This document shows, in pieces, positions 35,318-43,750 of a DNA stretch of 64,000 nt; within the stretch, counting starts at the first letter, position 1, and every line of letters begins with the position of its first letter. Origin of the DNA: RBG-16-49-21 sp040768125 (GTDB lineage Bacteria > Spirochaetota > UBA4802 > UBA5550). The position numbers and the translations under genes are program-made. The stretch is from contig JAXGNG010000001.1 of assembly GCA_040768125.1 (NCBI GenBank), positions 434,001-498,000 on the forward strand, in the 5' to 3' direction. A model generated the notes under the pieces. It did no database searches. It was not told where the DNA came from and saw nothing but the letters and a program-made list of their open reading frames with translations.

Positions 35318-36694
35318 ATGATCACCTTCCCCGGACATGAACCGATCATACGCAGGGTCTATGAAAAGAAGCAGGAGCACGTCTTCGATCACTGGGAGGG
35401 GCTTACGGAGGAGGAGCGAAAGCGGCTTCTCGACGATCTCGCCGGAGTGGATTTCGATCTTATCGAAAGGCTCTCCGCGTCGGATGAGGTCCATTCAGGG
35501 GCGGATTTTGAGCCCGCGCCCTTTATCCCCGTTCCCTCTTCGGAGGGGGAGGAGAGGGAGTACGCCCGGGCCAGAGAGGCGGGTGAGGCCCACGTGCGCG
35601 CCGGAAGGGTCGCGGCCTTCGTGGTGGCGGGGGGACAGGGGTCGCGGCTTGGGTACGAGGGTCCCAAGGGTAAATTTCCCGTGGGCCCGGTCTCCGGCAA
35701 GTCGCTCTTCCAGATCCACGCGGAGAAGGTTCTGGCGGCATCACGGAAATTCGGGACGCGCATTCCCTTTCTCATAATGACCTCACGGGCGAACCATGAT
35801 GAGACCGCGGCCTATTTCAGGGAGAACGGCAATTTCGGCATAGATCCCGGTGACCTTTTCATTTTTACCCAGAATATGATTCCCGCCCTCGACGCAAGGG
35901 GAAGGCTCATCCTCGAGGACAGGAACCGCCTTTTCAGGAATCCCGATGGCCACGGGGGGAGCCTCACGGCCCTTCAGACTTCGGGCGCTCTTGAAAAAAT
36001 GAAAGGGCGGGGCATCGAGACTATATCATATTTCCAGGTGGATAATCCCCTGGTAAGGATCATCGACCCGGTATTCATCGGGTTTCACCTCCTCCGTAAC
36101 GCCGACGTGTCAAGCAAGACCGTGCGCAAGGCCTACCCGGAGGAGAAGGTGGGGGTTTTCGTGCGCTATCCCGACGGCACCCTTGGCGTGGTGGAATACT
36201 CGGACCTTCCTGAGGAAAAGACCATGAGCAGGGACGGGAAAGGCGAGCTACGCTATATCGCGGGGAGTATCGCCATTCACCTGTTCAGAAGGGACTTCAT
36301 TGAGCGGCTCACGGCGGGGAGGGAGATAACCCTTCCCTTCCACAGGGCGAAAAAAAAGATACCCGCATTCGTAAACGGTAAAACAAGGGAGATCGAAGGG
36401 ATCAAGTACGAAAAATTCGTGTTCGACGCGCTTCCCCTCACGGGAAACAACGTGGTTTTCGAAACGCTCAGGGAACGGGAATTCGCGCCGGTGAAGAACC
36501 GCGATGGGGTGGATTCAGTGGAATCGGCACAGGCCATGATGTCCGATGAGCACCGTCGGTGGCTCGAGGAGCGGGGAATCCGCATCCCTTCCGAGGCGCG
36601 GACAGTTGAGATATCGCCCCTCGTCGCCCTGGAGCCGGAGGACCTTGACCCGTCCATGGAATTCCCCGAAGGGGAGAGGGTGTATCTGTCGTGA
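35318..36694 (+). CDS. UDP-sugar pyrophosphorylase, eukaryote-like UAP family
   Basis: 458 residues. It resembles the UDPGP type 1 family, which includes UDP-N-acetylglucosamine pyrophosphorylase of eukaryotes, and it probably makes a UDP-sugar from UTP and a sugar 1-phosphate. The nucleotide loop is AFVVAGGQGSRLGYEGPKGK, residues about 104-123. PFLIMTSRANHDETAAYF, the NPDGHGGSLTALQTSG segment and SYFQVDNPLVRI match further family blocks. This type is unusual in bacteria, which normally use GlmU, though it occurs in spirochaetes. It overlaps the next gene by GTGA, so the two are coupled. Confidence 0.85.
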   Translation: MITFPGHEPIIRRVYEKKQEHVFDHWEGLTEEERKRLLDDLAGVDFDLIERLSASDEVHSGADFEPAPFIPVPSSEGEEREYARAREAGEAHVRAGRVAAFVVAGGQGSRLGYEGPKGKFPVGPVSGKSLFQIHAEKVLAASRKFGTRIPFLIMTSRANHDETAAYFRENGNFGIDPGDLFIFTQNMIPALDARGRLILEDRNRLFRNPDGHGGSLTALQTSGALEKMKGRGIETISYFQVDNPLVRIIDPVFIGFHLLRNADVSSKTVRKAYPEEKVGVFVRYPDGTLGVVEYSDLPEEKTMSRDGKGELRYIAGSIAIHLFRRDFIERLTAGREITLPFHRAKKKIPAFVNGKTREIEGIKYEKFVFDALPLTGNNVVFETLREREFAPVKNRDGVDSVESAQAMMSDEHRRWLEERGIRIPSEARTVEISPLVALEPEDLDPSMEFPEGERVYLS

Positions 36695-37212
36695 GCATGC
36701 CAAAGAGAAGAAACATCTGGATTGGTGCCGTGGTGGCGGTCGCCCTTCTCCTCGTCGCGGCGCTTTCAGGCGGCGTCCCCAGGGAGCGCTTTCTGGTACT
36801 GGGTTTTTCCGCGTATCAGCTCAACGACGTGCAGGACAGGCTCCTCCGCGAAGCGCTCATGCGACGCCTCGTCTCGGATGGATACCGCGTTGTGACGGTG
36901 ATGGAGGTGGAGTCGATACTCCAGGGTGAACGCCGGGGGCGGGTGCGGAGTCTCACGCGGGAAGAGGTACGGGCACTCTGCCGGGACTTCGACGCCGGTT
37001 ACGCATGCTATGGCTGGATCGATTCCGCGGAGGGAGGGAAAGACGATTCCTTCGCGGAGGGGAAGCGCTATCGCTGCTCCCTCGTGACGTATCGGCGAGA
37101 CCGGGACACGTTCGAGGAGCATTCCGTGGTGTTTCCCGGCCATGACAGGCTCAACGATCTCTTTGAAGAGATCGTTGAGGCGCTGGCTTCACGGATTGAG
37201 GGCGCCCTGTAG
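36691..37212 (+). CDS. Membrane-anchored protein, possibly CsgG/TolB-N-like
   Basis: 173 residues from GTG 36691 or ATG 36697. A signal-anchor helix (IWIGAVVAVALLLVAALSGG) precedes a domain beginning RERFLVLGFSAYQLNDVQDR and LLREALMRRLVSDGYRVVTV with MEVESIL. This pattern, where a named effect protein uses an LGF...LxxaLxxxLxxxGyxVV motif, is common in CsgG- or TolB-N-like periplasmic domains. The match is suggestive only. It is coupled to the UDP-sugar pyrophosphorylase by a four-base overlap, and the two may serve the envelope. Confidence 0.5.
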   Translation: MSMPKRRNIWIGAVVAVALLLVAALSGGVPRERFLVLGFSAYQLNDVQDRLLREALMRRLVSDGYRVVTVMEVESILQGERRGRVRSLTREEVRALCRDFDAGYACYGWIDSAEGGKDDSFAEGKRYRCSLVTYRRDRDTFEEHSVVFPGHDRLNDLFEEIVEALASRIEGAL

Positions 37213-37221
37213 CGGGGCCTC

Positions 37222-37383
37222 TCAGGCGTTCATGATGAACTTGTTGATGAGGAATTCAGTCTGCATGGGATCGAGATCGAAACGCTGGGCCGCCTGGTCG
37301 ATCAGCTGTGATTTGTTCGCGTTCGGGTTCTCCTTCAGTTCCCCGCTGATGTAGCGTATGGCATCTTCCATGGACCTGTCCAT
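37222..37383 (-). CDS. Small conserved-looking helical protein (53 residues)
   Basis: A short gene on the minus strand. It starts with MDRSMEDAIRYISGELKENP and ends TEFLINKFIMNA, stop at 37222-37224. The CGGAG site lies seven bases before the ATG. The amphipathic helical look (ISGELKENPNANKSQLIDQA and RFDLDPMQTEFLINKF) and GC pattern suggest a real gene. It could be a helical adaptor or dimeric regulator, but no family is recognised. It stands between a convergent gene and the radical SAM gene on its own strand. Confidence 0.6.
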   Translation of the reverse strand: MDRSMEDAIRYISGELKENPNANKSQLIDQAAQRFDLDPMQTEFLINKFIMNA

Positions 37384-37449
37384 TGTGGCACTCCGATAAT
37401 TATGTGTACTGTCATCGACCGCGGCACGCGCCGGGGTCCATTGATCTCA

Positions 37450-38322
37450 TTACAGCGCGCGCATGTATTCCGGCTTGAGCAGGCGTTCGTCCCTTTTCTC
37501 GAGCACCCTGTCGATCAGGGCGAGTATGTCCCCTTTCTGGTCGGGCAGCGTCGCCCTGAGGGGGAGGTAATTGGATGCGTGGTTCGACGTGAAGAGGCAG
37601 TGATCCCGCACGTCCATGTTCGCGATGATGGTTCGCAGTTCCCCCAGGAGTCCGAATTTATCAGGGAGGTGGAAACGCCCCTCTTGAAAGTCGCGGTACA
37701 GTTCTGTGTTGGGAAGAAGCATCACGGTGAGGGCGGAGGCGTAGTCGGGGGACATCTCCCCCAGGAGTTTTCCGGTATCGACGGCGTGGGGCTCGCTCAT
37801 TTCTGTGCCGCCGATGCCGAGGAGCACGGTCTGGGAAAGGAGAATCCCCGACGCCTTGACCTTGGCGGCGGCGTCCTTCATGTGGTGCGGAAAGGCGCCC
37901 TTCCTGATGCGCCTGAGCACGTCTTTGTTCCCGCTCTCAATTCCCTGGTAGATGATGCCCACCCCCGCAGCGTGAAGCTCCGAAAGCTCCGAGGGGGTCT
38001 TCTTCAGAATCGCCTTGGTATTGCCGTACACGCCGATCCGCTCGACCCGCGGGTTCTTTTTCCTGATGTACGCGATGATCTCGAGGAGTGTTTCAATCGG
38101 GAGTATGAGCACGTCCCCGTCCGCGAGGAAGACGCGGTCGAAACCGTACCTCGAGGCCTCGTCGATATCCCGCCGGATCGTATCCATGTCCTTGACGCGG
38201 AATTTCTGGTCCTTGTAGGTCCCGCAGAAGGTGCACATGTTGTGCGAGCACCCGACGGTGACCTGGATGATCATGCTGTAGGCCTCGCTGGGGGGCCGTA
38301 TCACGTGTCCGACGTAATCCAT
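37450..38322 (-). CDS. Radical SAM protein (paralogue of 39212-40354)
   Basis: 290 residues. The iron-sulfur motif is CSHNMCTFC, an uncommon CX4CX2C spacing, near residue 27. It is followed by TYKDQKFRVKDMDTIRRDI and the SAM-binding stretch RVFLADGDVLILPIETL, then QGIESGNKDVLRRIRKG. The opening (RPPSEAYSMIIQVTVGC) is shared with the radical SAM protein at 39212 (IRPPSEAESVLLRLTRNC), so the two are paralogues. No B12 or TRAM domain is evident. The substrate is unknown. It is encoded downstream of queE on the same strand, 61 bases away, which hints at shared transcription. Confidence 0.8.
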   Translation of the reverse strand: MDYVGHVIRPPSEAYSMIIQVTVGCSHNMCTFCGTYKDQKFRVKDMDTIRRDIDEASRYGFDRVFLADGDVLILPIETLLEIIAYIRKKNPRVERIGVYGNTKAILKKTPSELSELHAAGVGIIYQGIESGNKDVLRRIRKGAFPHHMKDAAAKVKASGILLSQTVLLGIGGTEMSEPHAVDTGKLLGEMSPDYASALTVMLLPNTELYRDFQEGRFHLPDKFGLLGELRTIIANMDVRDHCLFTSNHASNYLPLRATLPDQKGDILALIDRVLEKRDERLLKPEYMRAL

Positions 38323-38382
38323 GGCGTATCCTTCTTTGCGGATATTTTTTAGGGGGGCGTGCTATTAATCAATACTATTTTT

Positions 38383-39024
38383 TTATTTTCCCGACGCGTC
38401 GGGTCCCCAGATCACCCTGTGGATCTGGAGGTTGAGACGCACGGGAAGGCCGTCCCGAAGGATCCACTCAGCCAGGTCGGCGGCGTCAAGTTCCCCGAAG
38501 GCGGGGGAGAAATTGACCACGGGCTTTTTCCCCGCGAGGTATTTTCTGGTGAAATCAGCGGCGAATTCATAGTCCTCGACGGTGGACATGACGAACTTGA
38601 CCTCGTCATTATCGGTGAGATACTTGAGGTTGCGCATCTCGAAGGAGTCGCATTCTCCGCTCGAGGGCGTTTTCACGTCGACGATTTTCCGCACCCCCGG
38701 GGGAACATCCCTGATCAGGAAACTCCCGTTGGTTTCGATCTGGCACTTCCATCCGCGCCGAAGGATTTCCGAGAGAAGGGCGATGGTTTCGGCCTGGAGA
38801 AGGGGTTCCCCGCCCGTGACGGTCACGTGGTCAAACCAGGGACAGCTCGCGATTTTCACGAGGATGGCATCGATGTCCATCGCCTCCCCCTCGGTGCGGG
38901 CACCGGGGGTGTCGCAGTATGCGCATTCGAGGTTGCACCCCGTGAGGCGCACGAAAACCGAGGGGAACCCCGCGGTGGAGGTCTCGCCCTGGAGGGAGTG
39001 GAATATCTCGTTCACCGTGATCAT
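38383..39024 (-). CDS. queE: 7-carboxy-7-deazaguanine synthase
   Basis: 213 residues. It makes 7-carboxy-7-deazaguanine from carboxy-tetrahydropterin in the queuosine pathway, using a 4Fe-4S cluster and SAM. Family marks: EIFHSLQGETSTAGFPSVFV at the start, RLTGCNLECAYCDTPGA with the CX3CX2C cluster motif, and DHVTVTGGEPLLQ for SAM binding, then IETNGSF. The length is normal. It lies between two paralogous radical SAM genes, one on each side, and no queC or queD is in the window, so the rest of the pathway is elsewhere. Confidence 0.9.
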   Translation of the reverse strand: MITVNEIFHSLQGETSTAGFPSVFVRLTGCNLECAYCDTPGARTEGEAMDIDAILVKIASCPWFDHVTVTGGEPLLQAETIALLSEILRRGWKCQIETNGSFLIRDVPPGVRKIVDVKTPSSGECDSFEMRNLKYLTDNDEVKFVMSTVEDYEFAADFTRKYLAGKKPVVNFSPAFGELDAADLAEWILRDGLPVRLNLQIHRVIWGPDASGK

Positions 39025-39211
39025 CGCGGTACTATGCCATCATGAAAAAAGGGATTCGTCAAGGGCCATTTCCCGGGAGCTTGCTTTTTCCGGCGGGAGA
39101 TTTCATTTTTTCATTTGACGCTGGATATGCCGTCATCTGGTATGTTACACCACGGCCCGGAGAATCGCGCGACGCGGGGCCGACATGAAAGAACCGAAAG
39201 GACTGGAATAG

Positions 39212-40354
39212 ATGACCTGCTTTGAGCTTGGGCCGATACGACCGCCAAGTGAAGCGGAGAGCGTGCTCCTCCGGCTAACCCGAAACTGCCACTGGAACCG
39301 TTGTGCCTTCTGCCCTGTGTACAAGAACACCCGTTTCTCCATGCGCACCGTGGAAGAGGTAAAAAAGGACATCGAGACAATGGCGCGCGCCGCGGAAATT
39401 ATACGGAGCGAGCTTGATCGTCGATATCCCGACAGGGAAGATGATACGTCCGTGGCAAGGCTCATCAAGGATATTGATTTCGGAGGAGAGATCGACCGGG
39501 AATGCGGACGCCAGGTGGCATTCTGGATCTACTATGGCATGAAAAGCCTTTTCCTTCAGGATGCGGACGCCCTGGTCCACCGGACCGCGGGGCTCCTGGA
39601 AATCCTGGAATTCGTCCGGTTAAAATTCCCCACGATAGAGCGGATCACCACCTACGCGCGGGCCGATACGGTGAGCCGGAAATCCCTCCAGGACCTGGTC
39701 GCCCTGCGCAAGGCGGGCTTGAACAGGATACATATCGGCATGGAATCCGGCTCGGACAGGGTCCTCTCGCTTATCAGCAAGGGCGTCACCCGCGAGCAGG
39801 CCGTGCGCGCGGGGCGCAACGTGATCGAGGCCGGGTTTGAGCTTTCGGAATACTTCATGCCCGGCCTGGGGGGGAAGGAGTTCACGGATGAGCACGCGCG
39901 GGAATCGGCAGCCGTGCTGAACGAGGTGAATCCCACTTTTATCCGCCTCAGGAGCACCATACCCGTACCGGGAACGCCCCTTCACGAGATGATGCATAAC
40001 AGCCTGTGGCACCCACTCACTGAAGAGGAGAAGGTGAGGGAAATCCGGGTTTTCATCGAATCCCTTGAGGGAATAACCTCCGCGGTGAGGAGCGACCACA
40101 TCATGAACCTCCTTGAGGATGTTGAGGGCGGCCTGCCCGGAGGAAAAGAGGAAATGCTCGGGACCATAGACCGGTTTCTCGACATGGGCGTCGACGACCG
40201 GGAATTGTTTATCGTGGGCCGCAGGACGGGCCGCTTCCGCTATCTGAGGGATTATGTCCCGCATCCCGAAGTGAGGATGCTCAGGGATGAATTGAAGTGG
40301 CGCTACGGTTCCGTCGATGACGGGATCCTGGAAATCCTCGCCGCGTATATCTAA
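39212..40354 (+). CDS. Radical SAM protein (paralogue of 37450-38322)
   Basis: 380 residues. CHWNRCAFC gives the CX4CX2C motif near residue 30, followed by PVYKNTRFSMRTVEEVKKDI. Later stretches ESGSDRVLSLISKGVTREQA and IPVPGTPLHEMMHNS are typical of Elp3/MiaB-type radical SAM enzymes. The protein has about 90 more residues than its paralogue, in an insert after the cluster motif (RAAEIIRSELDRRYPDREDD) and in its tail. The substrate is unknown. GACTGGAATAG precedes the ATG. It is divergent from queE, with a 187-base gap that must hold both promoters. Confidence 0.8.
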   Translation: MTCFELGPIRPPSEAESVLLRLTRNCHWNRCAFCPVYKNTRFSMRTVEEVKKDIETMARAAEIIRSELDRRYPDREDDTSVARLIKDIDFGGEIDRECGRQVAFWIYYGMKSLFLQDADALVHRTAGLLEILEFVRLKFPTIERITTYARADTVSRKSLQDLVALRKAGLNRIHIGMESGSDRVLSLISKGVTREQAVRAGRNVIEAGFELSEYFMPGLGGKEFTDEHARESAAVLNEVNPTFIRLRSTIPVPGTPLHEMMHNSLWHPLTEEEKVREIRVFIESLEGITSAVRSDHIMNLLEDVEGGLPGGKEEMLGTIDRFLDMGVDDRELFIVGRRTGRFRYLRDYVPHPEVRMLRDELKWRYGSVDDGILEILAAYI

Positions 40355-40420
40355 TTTTATTCAACGCGCCCCCTATTTGGTCTTGACATTTTACGCAAAT
40401 TATCTCAGATTTTTTTTGTT

Positions 40421-40762
40421 ATGAAAATCAACACCACCGCCATTGATGAATCGATCGCCATAATGCAGGTGGAGGGTTCTCTTTCTTCCGAGGAGAAGAT
40501 AGCCTTCGAGAAGGAGGTGAACGTCCACATCGAAAAGGCGCATCACCTTATTCTCGATCTTTCGAAAGTATCCTTTATTGACAGTTCCACCCTGGGTTTG
40601 ATCGTAAAATATTACTCGATGTTCCGCAAGAATGGCAGGCACCTGCTTCTCTCCAGCATCAATCACCAGATTTACGAAGTATTCCATCTCACCGGGATCA
40701 CCAAACAGGTTAAGATATTTGAGACTTCCCAGGCGGCCGCCGATTACATTCGCGGTGCGTGA
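40421..40762 (+). CDS. STAS-domain protein, anti-sigma-factor antagonist type
   Basis: 113 residues forming a single STAS domain. The phosphorylatable-serine region reads SFIDSSTLGLIVKYYSMFRK, the standard position in SpoIIAA/RsbV-type proteins, which bind and displace anti-sigma or anti-anti-sigma partners in the cytoplasm. Beta strands such as HLILDLSKV and HLLLSSINHQIYEV support the fold. A TTGACA lies at 40383-40388 ahead of the start. The gene overlaps pth by four bases. No kinase or sigma factor partner is adjacent. Confidence 0.85.
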   Translation: MKINTTAIDESIAIMQVEGSLSSEEKIAFEKEVNVHIEKAHHLILDLSKVSFIDSSTLGLIVKYYSMFRKNGRHLLLSSINHQIYEVFHLTGITKQVKIFETSQAAADYIRGA

Positions 40763-41337
40763 GCGGTTCCTCCCGGATGGATAAAAGTGGCATTGTTATC
40801 ATCGCCTGTCTCGGCAACCCGGGAAGGAAGTATGCGAAGAATCGCCATAGCGTGGGGTTCATGATCGGGGAATCGGTGGCGCGTCAAAACGGCATCAGGC
40901 TTGGGGGCGCATCCTTCCAATCGTTAAGCGGCAGGGGTATGATCTCCGGGAAGGATGTGTTGATCATGATGCCGCAGAGCTACATGAACCTGAGCGGGGG
41001 ACCGGTAAAACGTGCCCTCGATTTTTACAAGGTTCCGCCGAAACGCCTCGTGGTGGTCCATGACGAGATCGAACTGCCCTTCGGCAGGATCGCCGTCAAG
41101 TTCGGAGGGGGGCACCGGGGACATAACGGGATACGCTCCATCATCGGCGAGGTCGGCACGGCGGACTTTCACAGGGTTCGCTTCGGCGTGGGAAGGCCCG
41201 GGAACCCTGAAATCGAGATCGCCGATTACGTGCTTTCCGATTTCACCGGCGAGGAGCTTGGCCGGATGGGGGAGCTTATGCCGGAGGTCGAGGGGCGCCT
41301 GGCCGGCATACTGGAAAAAGGCGAGGATGAAGATTAG
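40759..41337 (+). CDS. pth: Peptidyl-tRNA hydrolase
   Basis: 192 residues. It frees tRNA from stalled peptidyl-tRNA. Family blocks: IACLGNPGRKYAKNRHSVGF with the catalytic His, MMPQSYMNLSG, and VVVHDEIELPFGRIAVKFGG followed by HRGHNGIRSI. All expected catalytic residues are present. It starts at GTG 40759, overlapping the STAS gene's stop. A later in-frame ATG at 40777 is an alternative start. The length is normal. Confidence 0.92.
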   Translation: MSGSSRMDKSGIVIIACLGNPGRKYAKNRHSVGFMIGESVARQNGIRLGGASFQSLSGRGMISGKDVLIMMPQSYMNLSGGPVKRALDFYKVPPKRLVVVHDEIELPFGRIAVKFGGGHRGHNGIRSIIGEVGTADFHRVRFGVGRPGNPEIEIADYVLSDFTGEELGRMGELMPEVEGRLAGILEKGEDED

Positions 41338-41396
41338 CATCGGCGACCGGGAAGATGCTGCGTGGGGGGCTTTGTGAAAAAGAAAGGAGTATCGGC

Positions 41397-41993
41397 GTGA
41401 AGCGTGCGTTTGCCTCATTTCTCGTGGGAACCGCGGTATTCGGCATCTGCTTTCAGTTCACCGTTCTGGGGTTCCTTCTCTCTTCGGTGGCGGGTGCGAC
41501 CGCCATGGTTCTCCTGAACTCGCTTCTTAAGGCGGTGGCATCGTCGCGGAGGGCCGCCGCTGCCAGGGAAACAACGGAAAAGAAATCAGCCGACGAGGTC
41601 GTGAAGGATGGAATGGAAAAGCTCCGTCTGATAAGCAATGCCGCCAGGATGATCCGCAGCAACGAGATCGCCGGGGAGATCCGTGATATATGCAGGGTGG
41701 GAGTCGATATCTTCGATTATATCAAGAAGCACCCTGACCGAATGGGAAGGGTAAAGCAGTTCACGAACTACTATCTTGACGCGACGAAAAAAATCGTTGA
41801 ACAGTACGCCGAGCTGTCACTAAAGCAGAATCCCGCGGCGGAGGTGACGAAAACGCTCGTGAAAATCGAGGGCATGCTCGCGTCGATACGGCATACCTTC
41901 GACAGGCAGCTTGACACGCTCATGGAGGACAGGCTCCTTGATCTCAACGCCGAGCTGGCGGTGCTGAAGAACACCATGAAGATGGAAGGATAG
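41397..41993 (+). CDS. XpaC-like membrane protein
   Basis: 198 residues from GTG 41397, which has AGGAG at seven bases. Two hydrophobic stretches at the front (FLVGTAVFGICFQFTVLGFL and LLSSVAGATAMVLLNSLLKA) anchor the protein. The rest is a helical domain (GMEKLRLISNAARMIRSNEI, HPDRMGRVKQFTNYYLDATK) like the XpaC/5-bromo-4-chloroindolyl phosphate hydrolysis family. The gene right after it is telA, a pairing common across bacteria, and the two likely act together in envelope stress or toxic-anion response. The name reflects family membership; the real reaction is not known. Confidence 0.75.
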   Translation: MKRAFASFLVGTAVFGICFQFTVLGFLLSSVAGATAMVLLNSLLKAVASSRRAAAARETTEKKSADEVVKDGMEKLRLISNAARMIRSNEIAGEIRDICRVGVDIFDYIKKHPDRMGRVKQFTNYYLDATKKIVEQYAELSLKQNPAAEVTKTLVKIEGMLASIRHTFDRQLDTLMEDRLLDLNAELAVLKNTMKMEG

Positions 41994-42039
41994 GGACGGG
42001 CCCGGCCTGTCGGCCCGATAATAATTGAGGGAGGAAGGT

Positions 42040-43161
42040 ATGGAATCGCAGAAGATGGAAGCGCTGGCTCCCAAACCCGCGGAAGTGAAGGAACTTACCC
42101 TCGCGGATCTGACCGACGAGGAAAAGGGAAAGGTTGAGCAGATCAAGAAGGAACTGGACATGGGTGACTCCCAGAGCATCATCCAGTTCGGCGTTGGCTC
42201 TCAGAGCGGGATATCGAGCTTCTCCGATACGATTCTCAGCGAGATACGCGCCAGGGACAGTGGGTACGTGGGGGATATCCTCACCGACCTGATGGTAAAG
42301 GTAAAGAGCCTCAAGGTTGACCAGTTGACGGGCGAGAGCGGCATCATGAAGATCCCGATAATCGGCAGCCTGATACGAAGCGCCCAGAAGTCCTTTGCCG
42401 GGTTCGATAAGCTCGCGGTGCAGATCGAAAAGATCGTGGACGAGCTGTCCAAATCCCGCATGCAGCTTTTAAAGGACATAACGATGTTCGACGCCCTCTA
42501 CGAGAAGAACCTTGAGTATATCAGGGAGCTGGACCTGTTTATCCTCGCCGGGAAGATGAAAATGAAGGAAATCGAGGAGAAGATAATCCCTGAGCTCAAG
42601 GCACAGGCGGAGAAGTCCGGTGACGCCCTTGACGCGCAGAAGGTGCAGGACATGACCCAGGCGCTGAATCGGCTCGAAAAGAAGGTGCATGACCTCCAGC
42701 TGTCCCGCGTCGTGGCCCTGCAGACCAACCCGCAGGTGCGTCTCATACAGAGCGGCAACCAGGTCCTGGTTGAAAAGATCCAGAGCTCGATTCTCAACGT
42801 GATTCCTCTCTGGAAAAACCAGGTGGTCATCGCCATCGGCATAGTCCGCCAGAAAAAGTCCCTCGAAATGCAGAAAGAGGTTTCGAAGACCACGAAGGAC
42901 CTGCTCGAGAAAAATGCGGAGATGCTGAAGGAGGGAACCGTCGGTATCGCCAGGGAATCCGAAAAGGGGATAGTGGAGATCGAGACCCTGAAGAAGGTGC
43001 ACGATAATCTCATCGGCACGATCGACGAAACGCTGAGGATACAGCAGGAAGGAAGGACGAAGCGTCGCCAGGCCGAGGTTGAGCTCCGCAAGCTTGAAGA
43101 CGAGTTGAAGAAAAAACTCGTCGAGGCGAAGGCGGCGGCACCGGGGATCCAGCCATCCTGA
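42040..43161 (+). CDS. telA: TelA-family toxic anion resistance protein
   Basis: 373 residues, largely helical with coiled-coil stretches. Family blocks: SIIQFGVGSQSGISSFSDTI near the front, LLKDITMFDALYEKNLEYIR, HDLQLSRVVALQTNPQVRLI and NVIPLWKNQVVIAIGIVRQK. Members confer tellurite or antimicrobial-agent tolerance in some bacteria. The exact mechanism is unclear. The ATG at 42040 follows GGGAGG. A TTG at 42025 shares the frame but has less support. It lies 47 bases after the XpaC-like gene and probably shares its transcript. Confidence 0.85.
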   Translation: MESQKMEALAPKPAEVKELTLADLTDEEKGKVEQIKKELDMGDSQSIIQFGVGSQSGISSFSDTILSEIRARDSGYVGDILTDLMVKVKSLKVDQLTGESGIMKIPIIGSLIRSAQKSFAGFDKLAVQIEKIVDELSKSRMQLLKDITMFDALYEKNLEYIRELDLFILAGKMKMKEIEEKIIPELKAQAEKSGDALDAQKVQDMTQALNRLEKKVHDLQLSRVVALQTNPQVRLIQSGNQVLVEKIQSSILNVIPLWKNQVVIAIGIVRQKKSLEMQKEVSKTTKDLLEKNAEMLKEGTVGIARESEKGIVEIETLKKVHDNLIGTIDETLRIQQEGRTKRRQAEVELRKLEDELKKKLVEAKAAAPGIQPS

Positions 43162-43198
43162 TGACGGGAAAAAAAATACTTTCACTGCGGAGGACGCC

Positions 43199-43747
43199 AT
43201 GCGGGTGATCGTTCCCCTGGCTGAAGGGTTTGAGGAAATTGAGGCGGTGACCATTATCGATGTGCTCCGGCGGGCCGGGGCGCGGGTGACCACCGTGCAT
43301 TTGAAGGCAAACCCCGTCACGGGGTCTCACTCGATCAGGATAACGGCGGACGCGTCGATCGACGGTGCCGCGGCCGGCGACTACGACTGCATCGCCCTTC
43401 CCGGCGGAATGCCCGGAAGCGAGAATCTGAAAAACGATTCGCGGGTAGTGGGTCTCGTCAGGGAGATGGCGAAGGCGGGGAAGGTCACGGCGGCGCTCTG
43501 CGCCGCGCCGATGGTCCTTGGCGCCGCGGGTGTGCTTCAGGGAAAACGCGCGACATGCTATCCCGGCTTCGAGGATTACATGACCGGCGCCCGCCCGGTT
43601 GCGGATCCCGTGGTCAGGGACGGCGGGATCATCACCGCGCGGGGGCCGGGGTGCGCGATACCCTTTGCCCTTGAGCTCGTCTCGGCCCTGGCAACAGGGG
43701 ATGCCGCTGAAAACCTGAAAGAGAGCATGCAGGTCTACTGGATGTAA
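43199..43747 (+). CDS. DJ-1/PfpI-family protein
   Basis: 182 residues. It has the DJ-1 fold, with a nucleophile elbow at VTAALCAAPMVLGAAGVLQG, the conserved Glu near residue 15 in LAEGFEEIEAV, and RATCYPGFEDYMTGAR downstream. Members act as chaperones, deglycases or glyoxalases. The E-C-H set fits the DJ-1/YajL branch. GGAGG lies five bases before the ATG. It follows telA at 37 bases and is followed three bases later by the double CNB protein, so a stress-response operon is plausible. Confidence 0.85.
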   Translation: MRVIVPLAEGFEEIEAVTIIDVLRRAGARVTTVHLKANPVTGSHSIRITADASIDGAAAGDYDCIALPGGMPGSENLKNDSRVVGLVREMAKAGKVTAALCAAPMVLGAAGVLQGKRATCYPGFEDYMTGARPVADPVVRDGGIITARGPGCAIPFALELVSALATGDAAENLKESMQVYWM

Positions 43748-43750
43748 GGG

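Noticed and set aside
37402..38352. Long plus-strand open frame opposite the radical SAM gene
   Set aside because: The opposite strand has a clear radical SAM protein with cluster motif; the plus frame has no recognisable domain and arises from high GC.
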